In this document: positions 1-10,461 of the stretch, in pieces | Layout of the letters: each line of letters starts with the position of its first letter | Position numbering within the stretch: position 1 is the stretch's first letter | Notes under the pieces: model-generated | Seen by the model: only the letters and a program-made list of their open reading frames with translations | Database searches by the model: none | Told to the model about the DNA's origin: nothing | Position numbers and translations under genes: made by a program | NCBI GenBank assembly: GCA_016169945.1 | Contig: JADLSH010000236.1 | Span: 3,706,001-3,770,000, forward strand | Direction: 5' to 3' | DNA from: Trachythela sp. YZ-2020 | Lineage: Eukaryota; Cnidaria; Anthozoa; Malacalcyonacea; Clavulariidae | Length of the DNA: 64,000 bases

Positions 1-1730
1 AATAACGGATTTTTGTGTCGTGAAACGTGATATCCTTAGACGTGAGCCGTGATTGCCGGTAATTTTTGTCTGTAAACCCCCCCCCCTCCCCATCATTTGT
101 GAATTTTTCAAAAAAGTCGGTCCCAAATTGTAAAATTACACTACTTAATTCGGTCCGAGTTGGTCCGAAACATCCTATCTAAAAAACGTATAATAAACGA
201 TACAAAAATTGTCAATAAAAGAAATCAACATTGCAAAACCCAGAGATATATTTTCCTGATCCTCTTAAAGCAATATACTCAAATGTATAAGATGGCATAG
301 CCATACACGACTGCGCAAAACCTCCTAACTTGTGCATTGTGCATTCTATTTCCACGTCAGAATTCTCGAGTAAAATTAAGTCAACTCTGTTGTAAAAATG
401 CAGTTTCTAGTTGGGTCTTTATGATGTTGAAGGTTACGTTTTGGGGGGCGTTTTCTTTAAATAACTGCATTTAAAGAAAATTGCAGCGAAATATTTGAAT
501 TCGAAACTAGAGTGTTTGAAATCTTATATATATTAATGAAAGGGCATATAACGAAAGAGGTAGAGAAATGCCATTTCCGACGATCTACAGACTCAAGTTT
601 TTCAAAATGTTCCCCATTGGCGCCAACCATGGTGGCGCCTCGTGGGAGTCCGCCCCCTATTTTTAACAATCCTTCTACACCCCTGGCACTACACATATTT
701 GTACATTAACTTGTAATACATGTTTTGATGTGGTCAAAGAATTAAAAAAAGTCGGTCTCTGAAAAATGGACACCCCCCCCAAACCTTTTTGGAATGTGCG
801 CCCCTGACTGCATGCATGTATTTTCTTGATTTTTACTACATATATATCGGTTAGTTTTTTTTAAATTGTTTCCATGTTGTCGAGTTTTTATTGGTAAAAT
901 TAGTTTCGAAAACGTAAAATAATGTAAGGGTTAAGAAAGGCTTAGAAAAGGTGAAGAAAATACAATTTACACATTTGAAAAAGTATTTCTTAATTTTCGT
1001 GAAATGGCTATTTTTTTACATGTGAAACGTGAAATGGCTGTTTTTCTCCACGTGAAACGTGATCCGAACCCCTCCTTTACCTCTATATAGGCTATATTAT
1101 AGGCTATGGTTCTTTGGGTTGAAGGCAGGGGAACTGCATGGAGCATAGGGTCAACCAAATTGGTTATCTCATTCCAGAAAATCTTACTGATATGCAGTTT
1201 CTAAAAATTTGCAGATTGCTGTTGTGCCTGGGTATTCCCTCTTCCCTGATTTCACCTTAATAATCATCGTATGGAATATATTAACTCTAGTTTTATAACG
1301 AATGCATGCAATGCACACGCGCATTACATTTACCCCTTCTCCTCATTGCAGCATCACTCCTACTCCTATAGCCAAACATCTTAAGTTGCTTATTTCACTG
1401 TATTCTTTGCTGACTAATAAGTTTCATCACCAAGTAGAAAATTAGAGCTATTACAAAAATAGTGTGCATGCATTTAATGACACAATTTCATTTCAAGTGG
1501 TAAAATATAGTTGTTTATAATGTGTGCTTTTTTCCCAAAGCCCCGGCATTGCAACGCTCAATACAGCGTCTTGTTTTAATACTGCGAGTCCATACCGTTC
1601 GACAAAGCTGCAAGAGTACTAATGATTTTGAGGAATAATTAAGTGAACATCATAGAAATTTCTAGAAAACTTTGAACTTTGAGTAACAGTTTTGATATCA
1701 ATTCTACGGTACTTAGGTATTTTTCCACAC
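1..1730. other. Intergenic or upstream sequence, no gene seen
   Basis: I see no coding region with family resemblance or splice structure here. The stretch carries fragments that look like transposon debris. The motif CGTGAAACGTGAT recurs near positions 20, 1020 and 1050, and poly-C runs occur near 77 and 770. Short open frames around 457-709 overlap on both strands and match nothing I recognise. The missing first exon of the asparaginase gene downstream may lie here. Confidence 0.5.
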
Positions 1731-1892
1731 TTAGAGGCTGCTTATATGTTTATACGGGCCAGTGATATACGGGCCAGTTATAAACGGAACATGAAAGTTT
1801 AATAATAGGAAATAATAGCAAACGTGAGAACTCGCCAAAACCGGGCCAGCTCGAGTACCCGGGCTAGCTCGCCCCATATAAACAGCCCCTTA
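1731..1892. mobile_element. Small inverted-repeat element (possible MITE)
   Basis: The ends are imperfect inverted repeats: GAGGCTGCTTATATG on the left and CATATAAACAGCCCCT on the right. Both ends are bounded by CTTAG, which could be a target-site duplication. The interior repeats GGGCCAG several times. No protein is encoded. Superfamily is not clear. Confidence 0.4.
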
Positions 1893-1992
1893 GTGCATGT
1901 TTACAGGACACACATTGATAACAACAGTCAGCAGTTCTTTTGTTGAAGTGTCCATCCTGTATAAATAATTGTTATATTATTATTATTTGAAG

Positions 1993-4900
1993 GACAAACG
2001 ACTCCGCGAATTATTGTTCAAAGTGGTGCGTACTATATTCTATTATTTCGTGAACGTGAAGGAGAACTTATGAAAGTAATAGCCCATGCTGCAAGAGCAG
2101 GATATATAAAAATGAAGGTAAGTGTTCATGCATGACTTGATGTGTGTAATCCTTTTGTAAAATTTGGTAAAATGTACTCAAAATTGGTGAAATTGCTTAA
2201 AGCCTGCCATGAACAATAAATAATACTCTAGTGCGAGCTCTAGTGCCTGCAAAATCCGCTAAGCGGTTCCTTTGACGGGAACTGGAGAGAATGTCGAAAC
2301 GTTATCGGTAAGTCGTTTACCCAGTACTTATTCATACTTTTAATATTGTTACCACCGATATCTTATCAATCCAGAGGAGGGAAGGGGAGGGGGGTGGGGG
2401 CGAAATTAATTTGGTAAAGTTTATAGTCTCGATGTAGTAAATTTTGAACAGAAAGTTAAGTAAGAATATTGAGGATGCGCAAACAGGTTCATAATTATGG
2501 TTCAGACGCTCTCTGATTGAAAATATTTTATTTACACGAGCCTTCAGCTACCTGACTGTAATCTTCAACAGGTTGAAGATATTCTTCAACAGGTTGAATA
2601 TATTGGAAAAATACATCTACCGTATATAATATATAACTAAAACTAATAATGGTGACGTAATACATGCGTATGTAAAAATTATCATGCTATTGTCTATTGT
2701 CAATATTAACTAAGGGGTGGACCATTAGAAAAGTGATGGGGGGGGTGGGACTTTTTTAACTTGTACGAATATTTTTTTTTAATTTTTTGCTTGTGTCGAT
2801 AATTTTTTTTTAATATGATCGCTTGCACGAATTTTTTTTTTATTTCAAAGCAAATTCCACCTTATAGCTTTCCCTTTTGTAAAGTCTGCACGAATTTTTT
2901 TTTTCAAACTTTCTTGGCGTACGAATTTTTTTTTCTTTCTGTTTCCCCTGCGCGAATTTTTTTTTTGCTTTTTCCCCACCCCCCCCATCACTTTTCTAAT
3001 GGTCCGCCCCTAACTACTGGCTAATGACCTTTATTGTTTAATTAAAACAATAAAGGTCATTAGCCAGTAGAATTGTTTATGTAAAAGACTAGAGTATTGT
3101 CCTGGAATGTGTTGTGAATTGTTGTCGGCGTTTTCTGTCTTTGCTGAGGCCATGCTTCCAAAAATTTCCTAGTTCTTAATGTCCCTTTGTCTATCCTTAA
3201 CATTATTCTTGTATTTCAACACAAGGAAAAAAGAGCGTGAGAATAATGTTAAGGATTGCAAAACTAGGGCTCCAATATCGCTAATCATGCATGGACACAC
3301 GATCATAAGATTGACTTTCACAACGGGAAAATTATAGACAAAGGGACATTAAGAATTAACTAGGAAATTTTTGGAAGCAAGGCACACAGCAAAGACAGAA
3401 AACGCCGACAACAATTCACAACACATTCCAGGACAATACTCTATTCTTTTACATAAGCAATAAAGGTCGTTAATATAGACAATAGACAATAGCATGATAA
3501 TTTTTACATACGCGTGTATTACGTCATCCATTTTCCAATATCTTCAACTTTTTGAAGACTACAGTCAGGTACTCATGTAAATAAAATATTTTCAATCAGA
3601 GAGCGTCTGAACAATAAGAAAGTTTAGTAATAACCGCTGGAAATATCTGGTAACACTGCGCTTGGGTTAGGCATAAAAACTATACCAGCTGCGAGGGAGA
3701 CTATAGGGCCATGAACGAGGACCAAATCCCAGTTCCCATGAAATTGTACTAATTCCATACCAATTGCCAATTTCATACTATGGAAATACTATGCACATAC
3801 TATGGTCTAGCACTCCAGTTCACGTAGGAGATCAGTGAGACCAGTGTATCGTAATTAGATACACTTGTATCTATCAATGGCAATATACTTGTTACTTCTG
3901 TGTTCTACAAGCCAACTGACTCCCATAGCTATCTTCTCTTTACCTCTTCCACCCCAACCATACTAAAAGGTATATTCCCTTCTCTCAGTTCCTTCGCCAA
4001 CGCAGTTATCCAACCCTCTCTTAGATACTGCCTTTTCGAAGGCCTCCAATATTCCCCGATCTGAAACCCTTAGAGACCTTGTGTCTAATGTTCCCAACAA
4101 CAAAATACCCCTAGTTCTCAGTTACCATCCCTTCAATTTTAAAGTAAGGGATGTCATTAGGAAGAATTTTCAATTTTTTTTGAAAAACGACCTGAAACAT
4201 CTTCCATTTTCACCGATAACCCCTTAGTCTCGTTTCGACATAGTAAAAATATCCGTGAAACGCTAGTCCACAGCTCTTCTACCACGGGACTCGTCGCCAC
4301 CTAATGGCACGTTTCCTTGTGGTGTGAAGCTGTGTAAAACCTGTAAGTATATAGATTTTCCACTACAATTTCAGCACCAAAATCTAAGTACACTATTAAG
4401 CACCATTTCACGTGCATCTCCTCTCATCTCATCTATTGTATTTCATGCAGTAAATGTGGCATGCAGAAACTCAGCTGAGGAAAGTACATGTATTGTTGTG
4501 TAACCAAAATCAGATGCAAAATATTTGCTCCGTCGTTGATCAAAACAAAACCCTAATCTTTAATTTAATTCCATTCTTGAAACTCTTGAAACAGAACGGG
4601 GGCACAGCAGTTGATGCTGTAGAAGAAGCTGTTCGTGTTTTGGAGAACAATAAATATTTCAATGCTGGTCGTGGATCATTATTGAACAAAAATGGTGAAG
4701 TAGAATGCGATGCAATGATTATGGATGGACACACAATGAACACAGGTATTTGCATTGATAATATATTTTATGAAACGTGACTAGCAATTCGCTTGTTGAG
4801 GCACTAACTCCAGCTATTGTGAATAGCACTGCCTCGCACGTACTGATTTCCCAATAAGTCACGCAAGTTTAATTAAGTAAAAGTAGTCAAAACAGTACAA

Positions 4901-7900
4901 CAAACTGTTGCTTAATTAACGCTTCTATTAAAGTTGTTTCGGCACAATTATGTTGGAGAAAACAGCCGAAATTGGTATTTAATTTGCAATTTTATGCAAA
5001 AATACGCCCCCCCCCGGAAAGAACGATGACTAGAAATTAGATCCCGGAAATTAGACCCTCATGACCCGCGAAAAATACCCGCGACCCGCGAAAAATACCT
5101 GCGAAAAATACCCGCGACCCGCGACAATTAGATTATCTCTCAAAACACTCGCAGAACGTGTTTTATCAGATATAAAACACTCAGCTTCGCCTCGCGTTTT
5201 ATATCTGATAAAAAACTCCTGCTCGTGTTTTAAATATTACATAAAGCCGTAAAAACGGATGAGCACATGTTTTGCTCGCATCTTATTATTGCTCTTGCTC
5301 AGGCTCTCCCCTTGATGCTTGGCATCTCCCTAGTAAATTTTAAGACACTGACCACTGTTGTTGACATGTGCACACTACTTTATACCAGGGCCTTTTTTAA
5401 GAAATCATCAGTGGGTGGGCCATCATCGAAAGGGGACGTTACAAGTTGTATGGTGTATTACAGGTGTGGGAAGGCGAAGGGGGGTCTGTGGGAAGGCGAA
5501 GGGGGGTCCTCCCCCAGAAAATTTTTGTATTCTTGAGTCTCTGTGGCTTGATTTCCTGCATTGGCAGAGACAATTTTTGATATATCCCATCTAAACGGAG
5601 CCAGGTTTTGTTGTGAGAATACAATAACTTTCCTCTAAACTCCCCTTTTTGTCTTATACTTTGGACAAAAGGGACCTTCACTGGGGGGGCAAAAATAGCT
5701 TACTGGGGGGCCAACATGGGGGCTGGGGGGGCTTTTGCCCCTCCAGTACATTAGTTAAAAAAGGCCCTGCTTTATACGATTTACAATCTAAACTTTAAAG
5801 AAACATCTGTTGTCTTGACAGTTTTTCTTTTGTCATATCATTAATCAGCATACATCCATTTGTTATTTGTCCGATTAGTGGCTCCTTTCGAGTTTCATTT
5901 ACATAAATGTGGCTATATTTTCGATCGCATGTAAGCCGATATATTTCATCGCATGAAAAATTGTCAATTTTACAAAACAGCCGGTGGGATTTATTCACAA
6001 TTTCCAGAAGTTCCGGGACGTTTGTTAGTTGAAAACTATTATTGTAAAATAAGAAGAGGTGAAAAGCCGATGGGGTTTAATCACTGCAGTGACAATAGTG
6101 AAAGTTCCGTGTACGTACGCACCAACGTACGCACCAACGTACGCACCAACGTACGCACCAACGTACTCACCAACGTACACACCAACGTACGCACCAACGT
6201 ACGCACCAACGTACGCACCAACGTACGCACCAACGTACGCACCAACGTACGCACCAACGTACGCACCAACGTACGCACCAACGTACGCACCAACGTACGC
6301 ACCAACGTACGCACCAACGTACGCACCAACGTACGCACCAACGTACGCACCAACGTACGCACCAACGTACGCACCAACGTACGCACCAACGTACGCACCA
6401 ACGTACGCACCAACGTACGCACCAACGTACGCACCAACGTGGCAACGTACGCACCAACGTACGCACCAACGTACGCACCAACGTACGCACCAACGTACGC
6501 ACCAACGTACGCACCAACGTACGCACCAACGTACGCACCAACGTACGCACCAACGTACGCACCAACGTACGCACCAACGTACGCACCAACGTACGCACCA
6601 ACGTACGCACCAACGTACGCACCAACGTACGCACCAACGTACGCACCAACGTACGCACCAACGTACGCACCAACGTACGCACCAGCGTACGCACCAACGT
6701 ACGCACCAACGTACGCACCAACGTACGCACCAACGTACTCACCAACGTACGCACCAACGTACGCACCAGCGTACGCACCAACGTACGCACCAACGTACGC
6801 ACCAACGTACGCACCAACGTACGCACCAACGTACGCACCAACGTACGCACCAGCGTACGCACCAACGTACGCACCAACGTACGCACCATAATGCATTGTG
6901 CTTGAGCTCGGTTGGCCACCAAACTGGGGCTCGCTCAGGCTCTCGGGCTCGCCCCAATTATATCGACAAACTTTCAAGAACAATAAAGTTGTATATTGAA
7001 CAGCAACACAATCACTAACTCTGTGTGTGAATTTCTAGGCGCAGTGATGGCTGCACGCCATTTCTTAAATCCTGTTTCAATATCCAGAAAAGTCATGGAA
7101 GACTCAGATCATTGTGCCTTGTGTGGAGATGGAGCTCTGGAATTTGCCGAGGAAAATGGATTGGACACTTGTAATCCCAAAGATCTTATAGAAGAAGAGA
7201 CAAGTTTGAAAGTGAATTTTCCAGATTTCGTAAAACGTTTCTTTGAGAAAAACTCATGGACTCAAGAAGGTCAAGAAAGTCAAGAACGTGGTATCTTCGA
7301 CACAGTTGCAGCCGTTGCTTTGGATAGCAATGGTCATTTTGCGTGCGCAACATCGACAGGTTATATAATGATTTAATTAAGAAATAGAACGTGAAATTGA
7401 AAGGAACGTTCATAAATATTGCCATGAATGATAATAAGGTTACGTCAAATGAAAATGGTTCCTCAATCACACTTCACTTATAATCACATGATCTAACGTC
7501 TTCCAATGCAATTCACTCTCTCAATATTCCAGCTGCAAGCCATCCAAATGGGGAGCTGGAGCAAGTTTATGATTATGTTTATTATATATTTCTTAAGGTG
7601 GTATACCAGGGAAATTGAAAGGTCGTGTCGGTGATGCACCGCTGGTTGGCTGCGGAGGTTACGCAAATGAATTTGGAGCAGCAACAACAGGTGGACATGG
7701 GGAGGCGTTAATGAAAATGACTTTAGCAAGGGAAGTCGTTTATAACATGGAAAAAGGACAGAATGCTCAGGTTAGGTTCATTTTCATATTTAGTTTTATA
7801 TTGATATTAATTTGTCTGTTATTAATTTACTCTTCGATTTTTGAATTGAACCTGACGCTTTTGGGAAATCACTTGGCAGATATAGAAGTTTATATAGCAA

Positions 7901-8344
7901 CTTCATTTAGTCTTTTGATCAAATAGAAGTGTATAACGAAAATGGATCGCTCGTACGTTGTTTCCCACCAATGAATAAACTACGTACAACAGTACATTAA
8001 CATCGTCCGTTGCCCACGATGAATATATATTGGTACAGTACTCCGCTTACACATGAATTGAAATAGAGATTAAATATTTTTCTCTAAAATAATGATTAAG
8101 TAACTTAAGAATGCTTCCGGTTTCAGTTTATTCTCTATAAATATTAAAATAGGAATCTGCCAAGAATGCTGTACAGAGAATGCAAGATCGCATCAATGGT
8201 TGTGGTTGTGCAATTGCGATTGATAAAGATGGAAACTTTGGAAAGGCAACAAATTCAGCTGTGATGCTTTGGGCAACCATCAGGGGTAACGAATTGGAAT
8301 ATGGCATGGAAAAAAAGGGAAATATTACATTTGAGGAAGTGTGA
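1993..8344 (+). CDS. ASRGL1: Isoaspartyl peptidase / L-asparaginase (Ntn hydrolase), 5 visible exons
   Basis: Exons read in phase: 1993-2117, 4595-4745, 7039-7359, 7598-7770 and 8153-8344 (stop TGA), giving about 320 residues. The family hydrolyses L-asparagine and isoaspartyl peptides in the cytosol after cleaving itself before a catalytic threonine. Family hallmarks seen are NGGTAVDAVEEAVRVLE, FNAGRGS, NGEVECDAMIMDG, then FDTVAAVALD with the nucleophile Thr at codon 7302-7304, ATSTGG, GRVGDAP and TTGGHGEAL. The initiator methionine is not in exon 1, which opens in mid-frame after a T-rich tract and an AG. A small upstream exon is therefore expected. Oddity: the N-terminal loop, normally VHGGA, reads VQSGA. 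Introns 1 and 2 are loaded with repeats. Family assignment is firm; the 5' end is uncertain. Confidence 0.87.
2714..3010. mobile_element. MITE with AGGGGTGGACCATT inverted termini
   Basis: The termini AGGGGTGGACCATTAGAAAAG and CTTTTCTAATGGTCCGCCCC are inverted repeats flanked by the short direct repeat TAACTA. The interior holds about five irregular sub-repeats of CACGAA followed by a run of T. The element is inserted in one arm of the foldback structure, since the other arm lacks it. Its ends resemble those of the element at 27169-27426. Confidence 0.65.
3014..3070. repeat. 57-bp near-perfect palindrome
   Basis: Two 26-base arms (CTACTGGCTAATGACC... and its reverse complement) flank a 5-base centre AATTA. 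It directly abuts the MITE and lies within the left arm of the larger foldback. Confidence 0.8.
3845..4475 (+). mobile_element. Degraded Penelope-like retroelement fragment
   Basis: Translated in pieces across frameshifts, this stretch gives VFYKPTDSHSYLLF, then IPFSQFLRQ, a ...RDVIRKNFQFFLKND... segment, PLVSFRHSKNIRETLVHSS, then IKHHFTCISSHLIYCISCSK followed by KCGM. These match the order found in Penelope-like elements: the end of the reverse transcriptase, a linker, and the start of a GIY-YIG endonuclease preceded by a CxxC region. There are several frameshifts and a stop, so it is dead. It lies in ASRGL1 intron 1 in the sense orientation. Assignment is from motif memory only. Confidence 0.65.
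5058..5214. repeat. Short tandem CCGCGAAAAATAC units and adjacent palindrome
   Basis: The first part (5058-5125) repeats ACCCGCGAAAAATACC with small changes. The second (about 5158-5214) is a hairpin formed by GTTTTATCAGATATAAAAC and its near complement. Non-coding, in ASRGL1 intron 2. Confidence 0.6.
5386..5769. mobile_element. hAT-type MITE, full length
   Basis: The element starts CAGGGCCTTTTTTAA and ends TTAAAAAAGGCCCTG. It is flanked by a perfect 8-bp direct repeat CTTTATAC (5378-5385 and 5770-5777). An 8-bp duplication and CAGGG ends are the signature of hAT DNA transposons. There is no transposase, so it would depend on one supplied elsewhere. Copies lie at 16574-16738 (internally deleted) and 40022-40336 (right end lost). 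It sits in ASRGL1 intron 2. Confidence 0.85.
6112..6890. repeat. 12-bp minisatellite CGTACGCACCAA, about 64 copies
   Basis: The array is almost homogeneous. There are a few variants, such as ACTCACC or ACACACC units, several with CAGCG, and one irregular junction near 6438-6445 (ACGTGGCAACG) that shifts the register. The unit is a multiple of three and has no stop in any frame, so long open frames appear on both strands. These are artefacts of composition. The array lies in ASRGL1 intron 2, about 150 bp before exon 3. Low divergence between units suggests recent expansion or homogenisation. Confidence 0.95.
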
Positions 8345-8763
8345 ACAATGTAATACTATGAACACTGTGAACAATACTATTAACATTGCACACTTTATAC
8401 ACATTTACTACCATATACTTCGTTACAAGCATTTCGTCAGAGGAAATTATTGTTAGCCTCTTCCGCTGAGCAATGATAACTGTTTTGAAGGGTAATAGTA
8501 CTGAACTAATTATAGAATAATACATGAATGTGTGGAAATATGAAGTGTATTTCGAGTGTTAGAATTTCACGAGTGAGCGAAGCAAACGTACTGTAAGACT
8601 GTATAGTTAGTTTCTCAATACTCCTTAATTCGTCCGCCGAGACGTTACTATATAATAATATAACCCCAAATATCAAGGAGTAATATAGGCGAGTTAAAAT
8701 AACACCCTGAATATAGCAATGTGTGCGCTTGATTTTGACGATACCTGGAATAATCCGTGAAAT

Positions 8764-9015
8764 GGGCCATTCCATTTAATGAGAGGGGGGTTTTCATCTT
8801 AACTTTTCCTAGGGGGTAGGTTATGGAATTTTCAGAAAAAAGTCAAAAATTGAGAGGTGTTTTTGTGGTATCCAAGGGGGCAAGAACGATATCCTAAGGG
8901 GTATTTGAGATATAGTTGATGGGGAAACTACCCAAGGGGTTCCAAATTATTTTTATCCTAAGGGGGTTATGAAAGGACCCCTCAATAGGGGGTGCGTATG
9001 TTAAATGGAATGGCC
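8764..9015. mobile_element. MITE with GGGCCATTCCATTTAA termini
   Basis: Inverted ends GGGCCATTCCATTTAA and TTAAATGGAATGGCCC enclose an interior of short AAGGGG-containing sub-repeats. AAT lies immediately outside both ends and may be a 3-bp target duplication. The ends resemble those of the element at 41641-41813. No coding capacity. Confidence 0.7.
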
Positions 9016-9033
9016 CAATAAACTGAATTATGT

Positions 9034-9480
9034 CAATATGAAGAGAGATGAACAAATTCTCGGGACTCAAATCAAAACTGCTGCATGCAGCAGGTTGGAA
9101 AATGGAACTATAATGAATTAAAGTTCCCTGTCCTTTAAATAGACAATCTACAATCCGTATATACAAATAGTGAACAAACTGAACTATAAACTTAAAACCA
9201 AGTTACTAAGCCATGCAATTAATGAACAGAGATAAACAAAGCCTCGGGTCTCCATAATCATCTCAACTACCACAGGTTGTAGTCGATGAAAACCAATTAC
9301 TATACGCGTTGTGAAGGATATAGAGATAAAGAAACGTTTCGGGATTCAAACTATCCCAAATGTCACAGGCGCAGGTTAGAAATGATGAACCGTCCCTGTC
9401 CATGAAATAGATAACCTACAATCCCTTCATATATACAAGTGAAGAAACTGCACAAAAATATAAACCCTGGTTAAACGAGG
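9034..9480. repeat. Three diverged repeat units
   Basis: Units beginning near 9034, 9216 and 9311 share GAT(G/A)AA(C/G)AAA...C(T/G)CGGG, a CAGGTT block and, in units 1 and 3, the blocks CCCTGTCC, AAATAGA and CTACAATCC. Units are about 95-180 bp and much decayed. Non-coding. Confidence 0.5.
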
Positions 9481-10461
9481 ATTAGAATTGAACAGAGTTC
9501 AAACAGGTTCTGGCTCGCGTTTGATCACCAACTGCTCTCATCGACACTCATGCATACACTCTCGTGAACTTTGAGTTGGTTCAAATTTTGATGAGACTTT
9601 TTTGCTCGTTTGACCGCTACGCGCGGTAATATCCAGTCAACTTTCATGCGACTTTTGTTCTCGTTTGACCGGCTCTTGCTCGCCAATTCTCATCCTCGTG
9701 GATTGAGCGGGGCTTAACTGACACCTACTTTCGTACGGATGATTACTTTTTTTCACCACAAATACAAACAATAGAAAAGAAATGAAACACGAATCAATTG
9801 TTAAAAAAAAAAAAATTCGCGAAATGTGCCTGAATTTGAAAATTGCCTCATACTGTACCTGCACGAGTGTTTATTATTTTTACACAGTTTCGCTTCATTG
9901 ATGCGTATAATGCCGTGAAAACACGATATATATATAGCAACAATATTTTGCAATCAAGCATTAAAGATCTCGAGTAATATCGTCGCATTAAATATTGTAA
10001 GAAATCTTACATTGTCAATGATTCACAGCGAATTGATATTTTTGAAGATGCGTAATACAGTACAATTGCATATGAGATTTCAATGATTATCACGGATGAT
10101 TACACTGCCTCGATCGTCTATCATAAACGGTACATGCAGACTGGCAAAGAGAACGCAATGAATATTAAATCTCTGATGCCGTGGACTGAAAACGTATTGA
10201 AGTAAATCCGGCTGAGCCTGAGGAATTGTATAGCTGTACATGAATTGCGTGGATTGGAATATTATCTGATCTGGTGAAAATTACTACAATAATACAGGAA
10301 TTTTTATACCTAACAAAACGTCCTGCTGTGTTACGATTACTCTAACAAGATTCTGCACTCGTTTAAACCTTTCTCAACCGGACAATTTCTATTTTTTTTC
10401 TGTTGCGGTAAAAGGAATCGACGTTGAACATCAACCTGAAGAGTATTTACTCGTGCTTACA

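Larger units (their letters stand above)
2500..3611. repeat. Large imperfect inverted repeat (foldback) in ASRGL1 intron 1
   Basis: The left part, beginning TTCAGACGCTCTCTGATTG, returns as its reverse complement ending at 3611. Correspondence continues inwards through the TACGTAATAC/TAATGACC and GGAATGTGTTGTGAATTG stretches to a centre near 3240-3340. The left arm is longer because it took in the MITE at 2714-3010 and a 57-bp palindrome at 3014-3070. No protein-coding capacity is seen. A related sequence occurs in the opposite orientation near 35690-35780. Confidence 0.7.
8345..10461. other. Intergenic between asparaginase and fucosyltransferase genes
   Basis: No gene is recognised. The interval holds a TIR element (8764-9015) and a set of diverged repeats (about 9034-9480). 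The last 500 bases before the next start codon presumably contain its promoter and leader. I cannot point to a specific element there. Confidence 0.5.

Noticed and set aside
5953..7018. Long open frames (250-319 codons) on both strands across the 12-bp array
   Set aside because: They exist only because the repeat unit lacks stops. No start context, no family match, and they overlap in several frames at once.
10453..10461. GTG as the start of the fucosyltransferase
   Set aside because: Animal nuclear genes start with ATG in nearly all cases, and a good ATG lies nine bases downstream.
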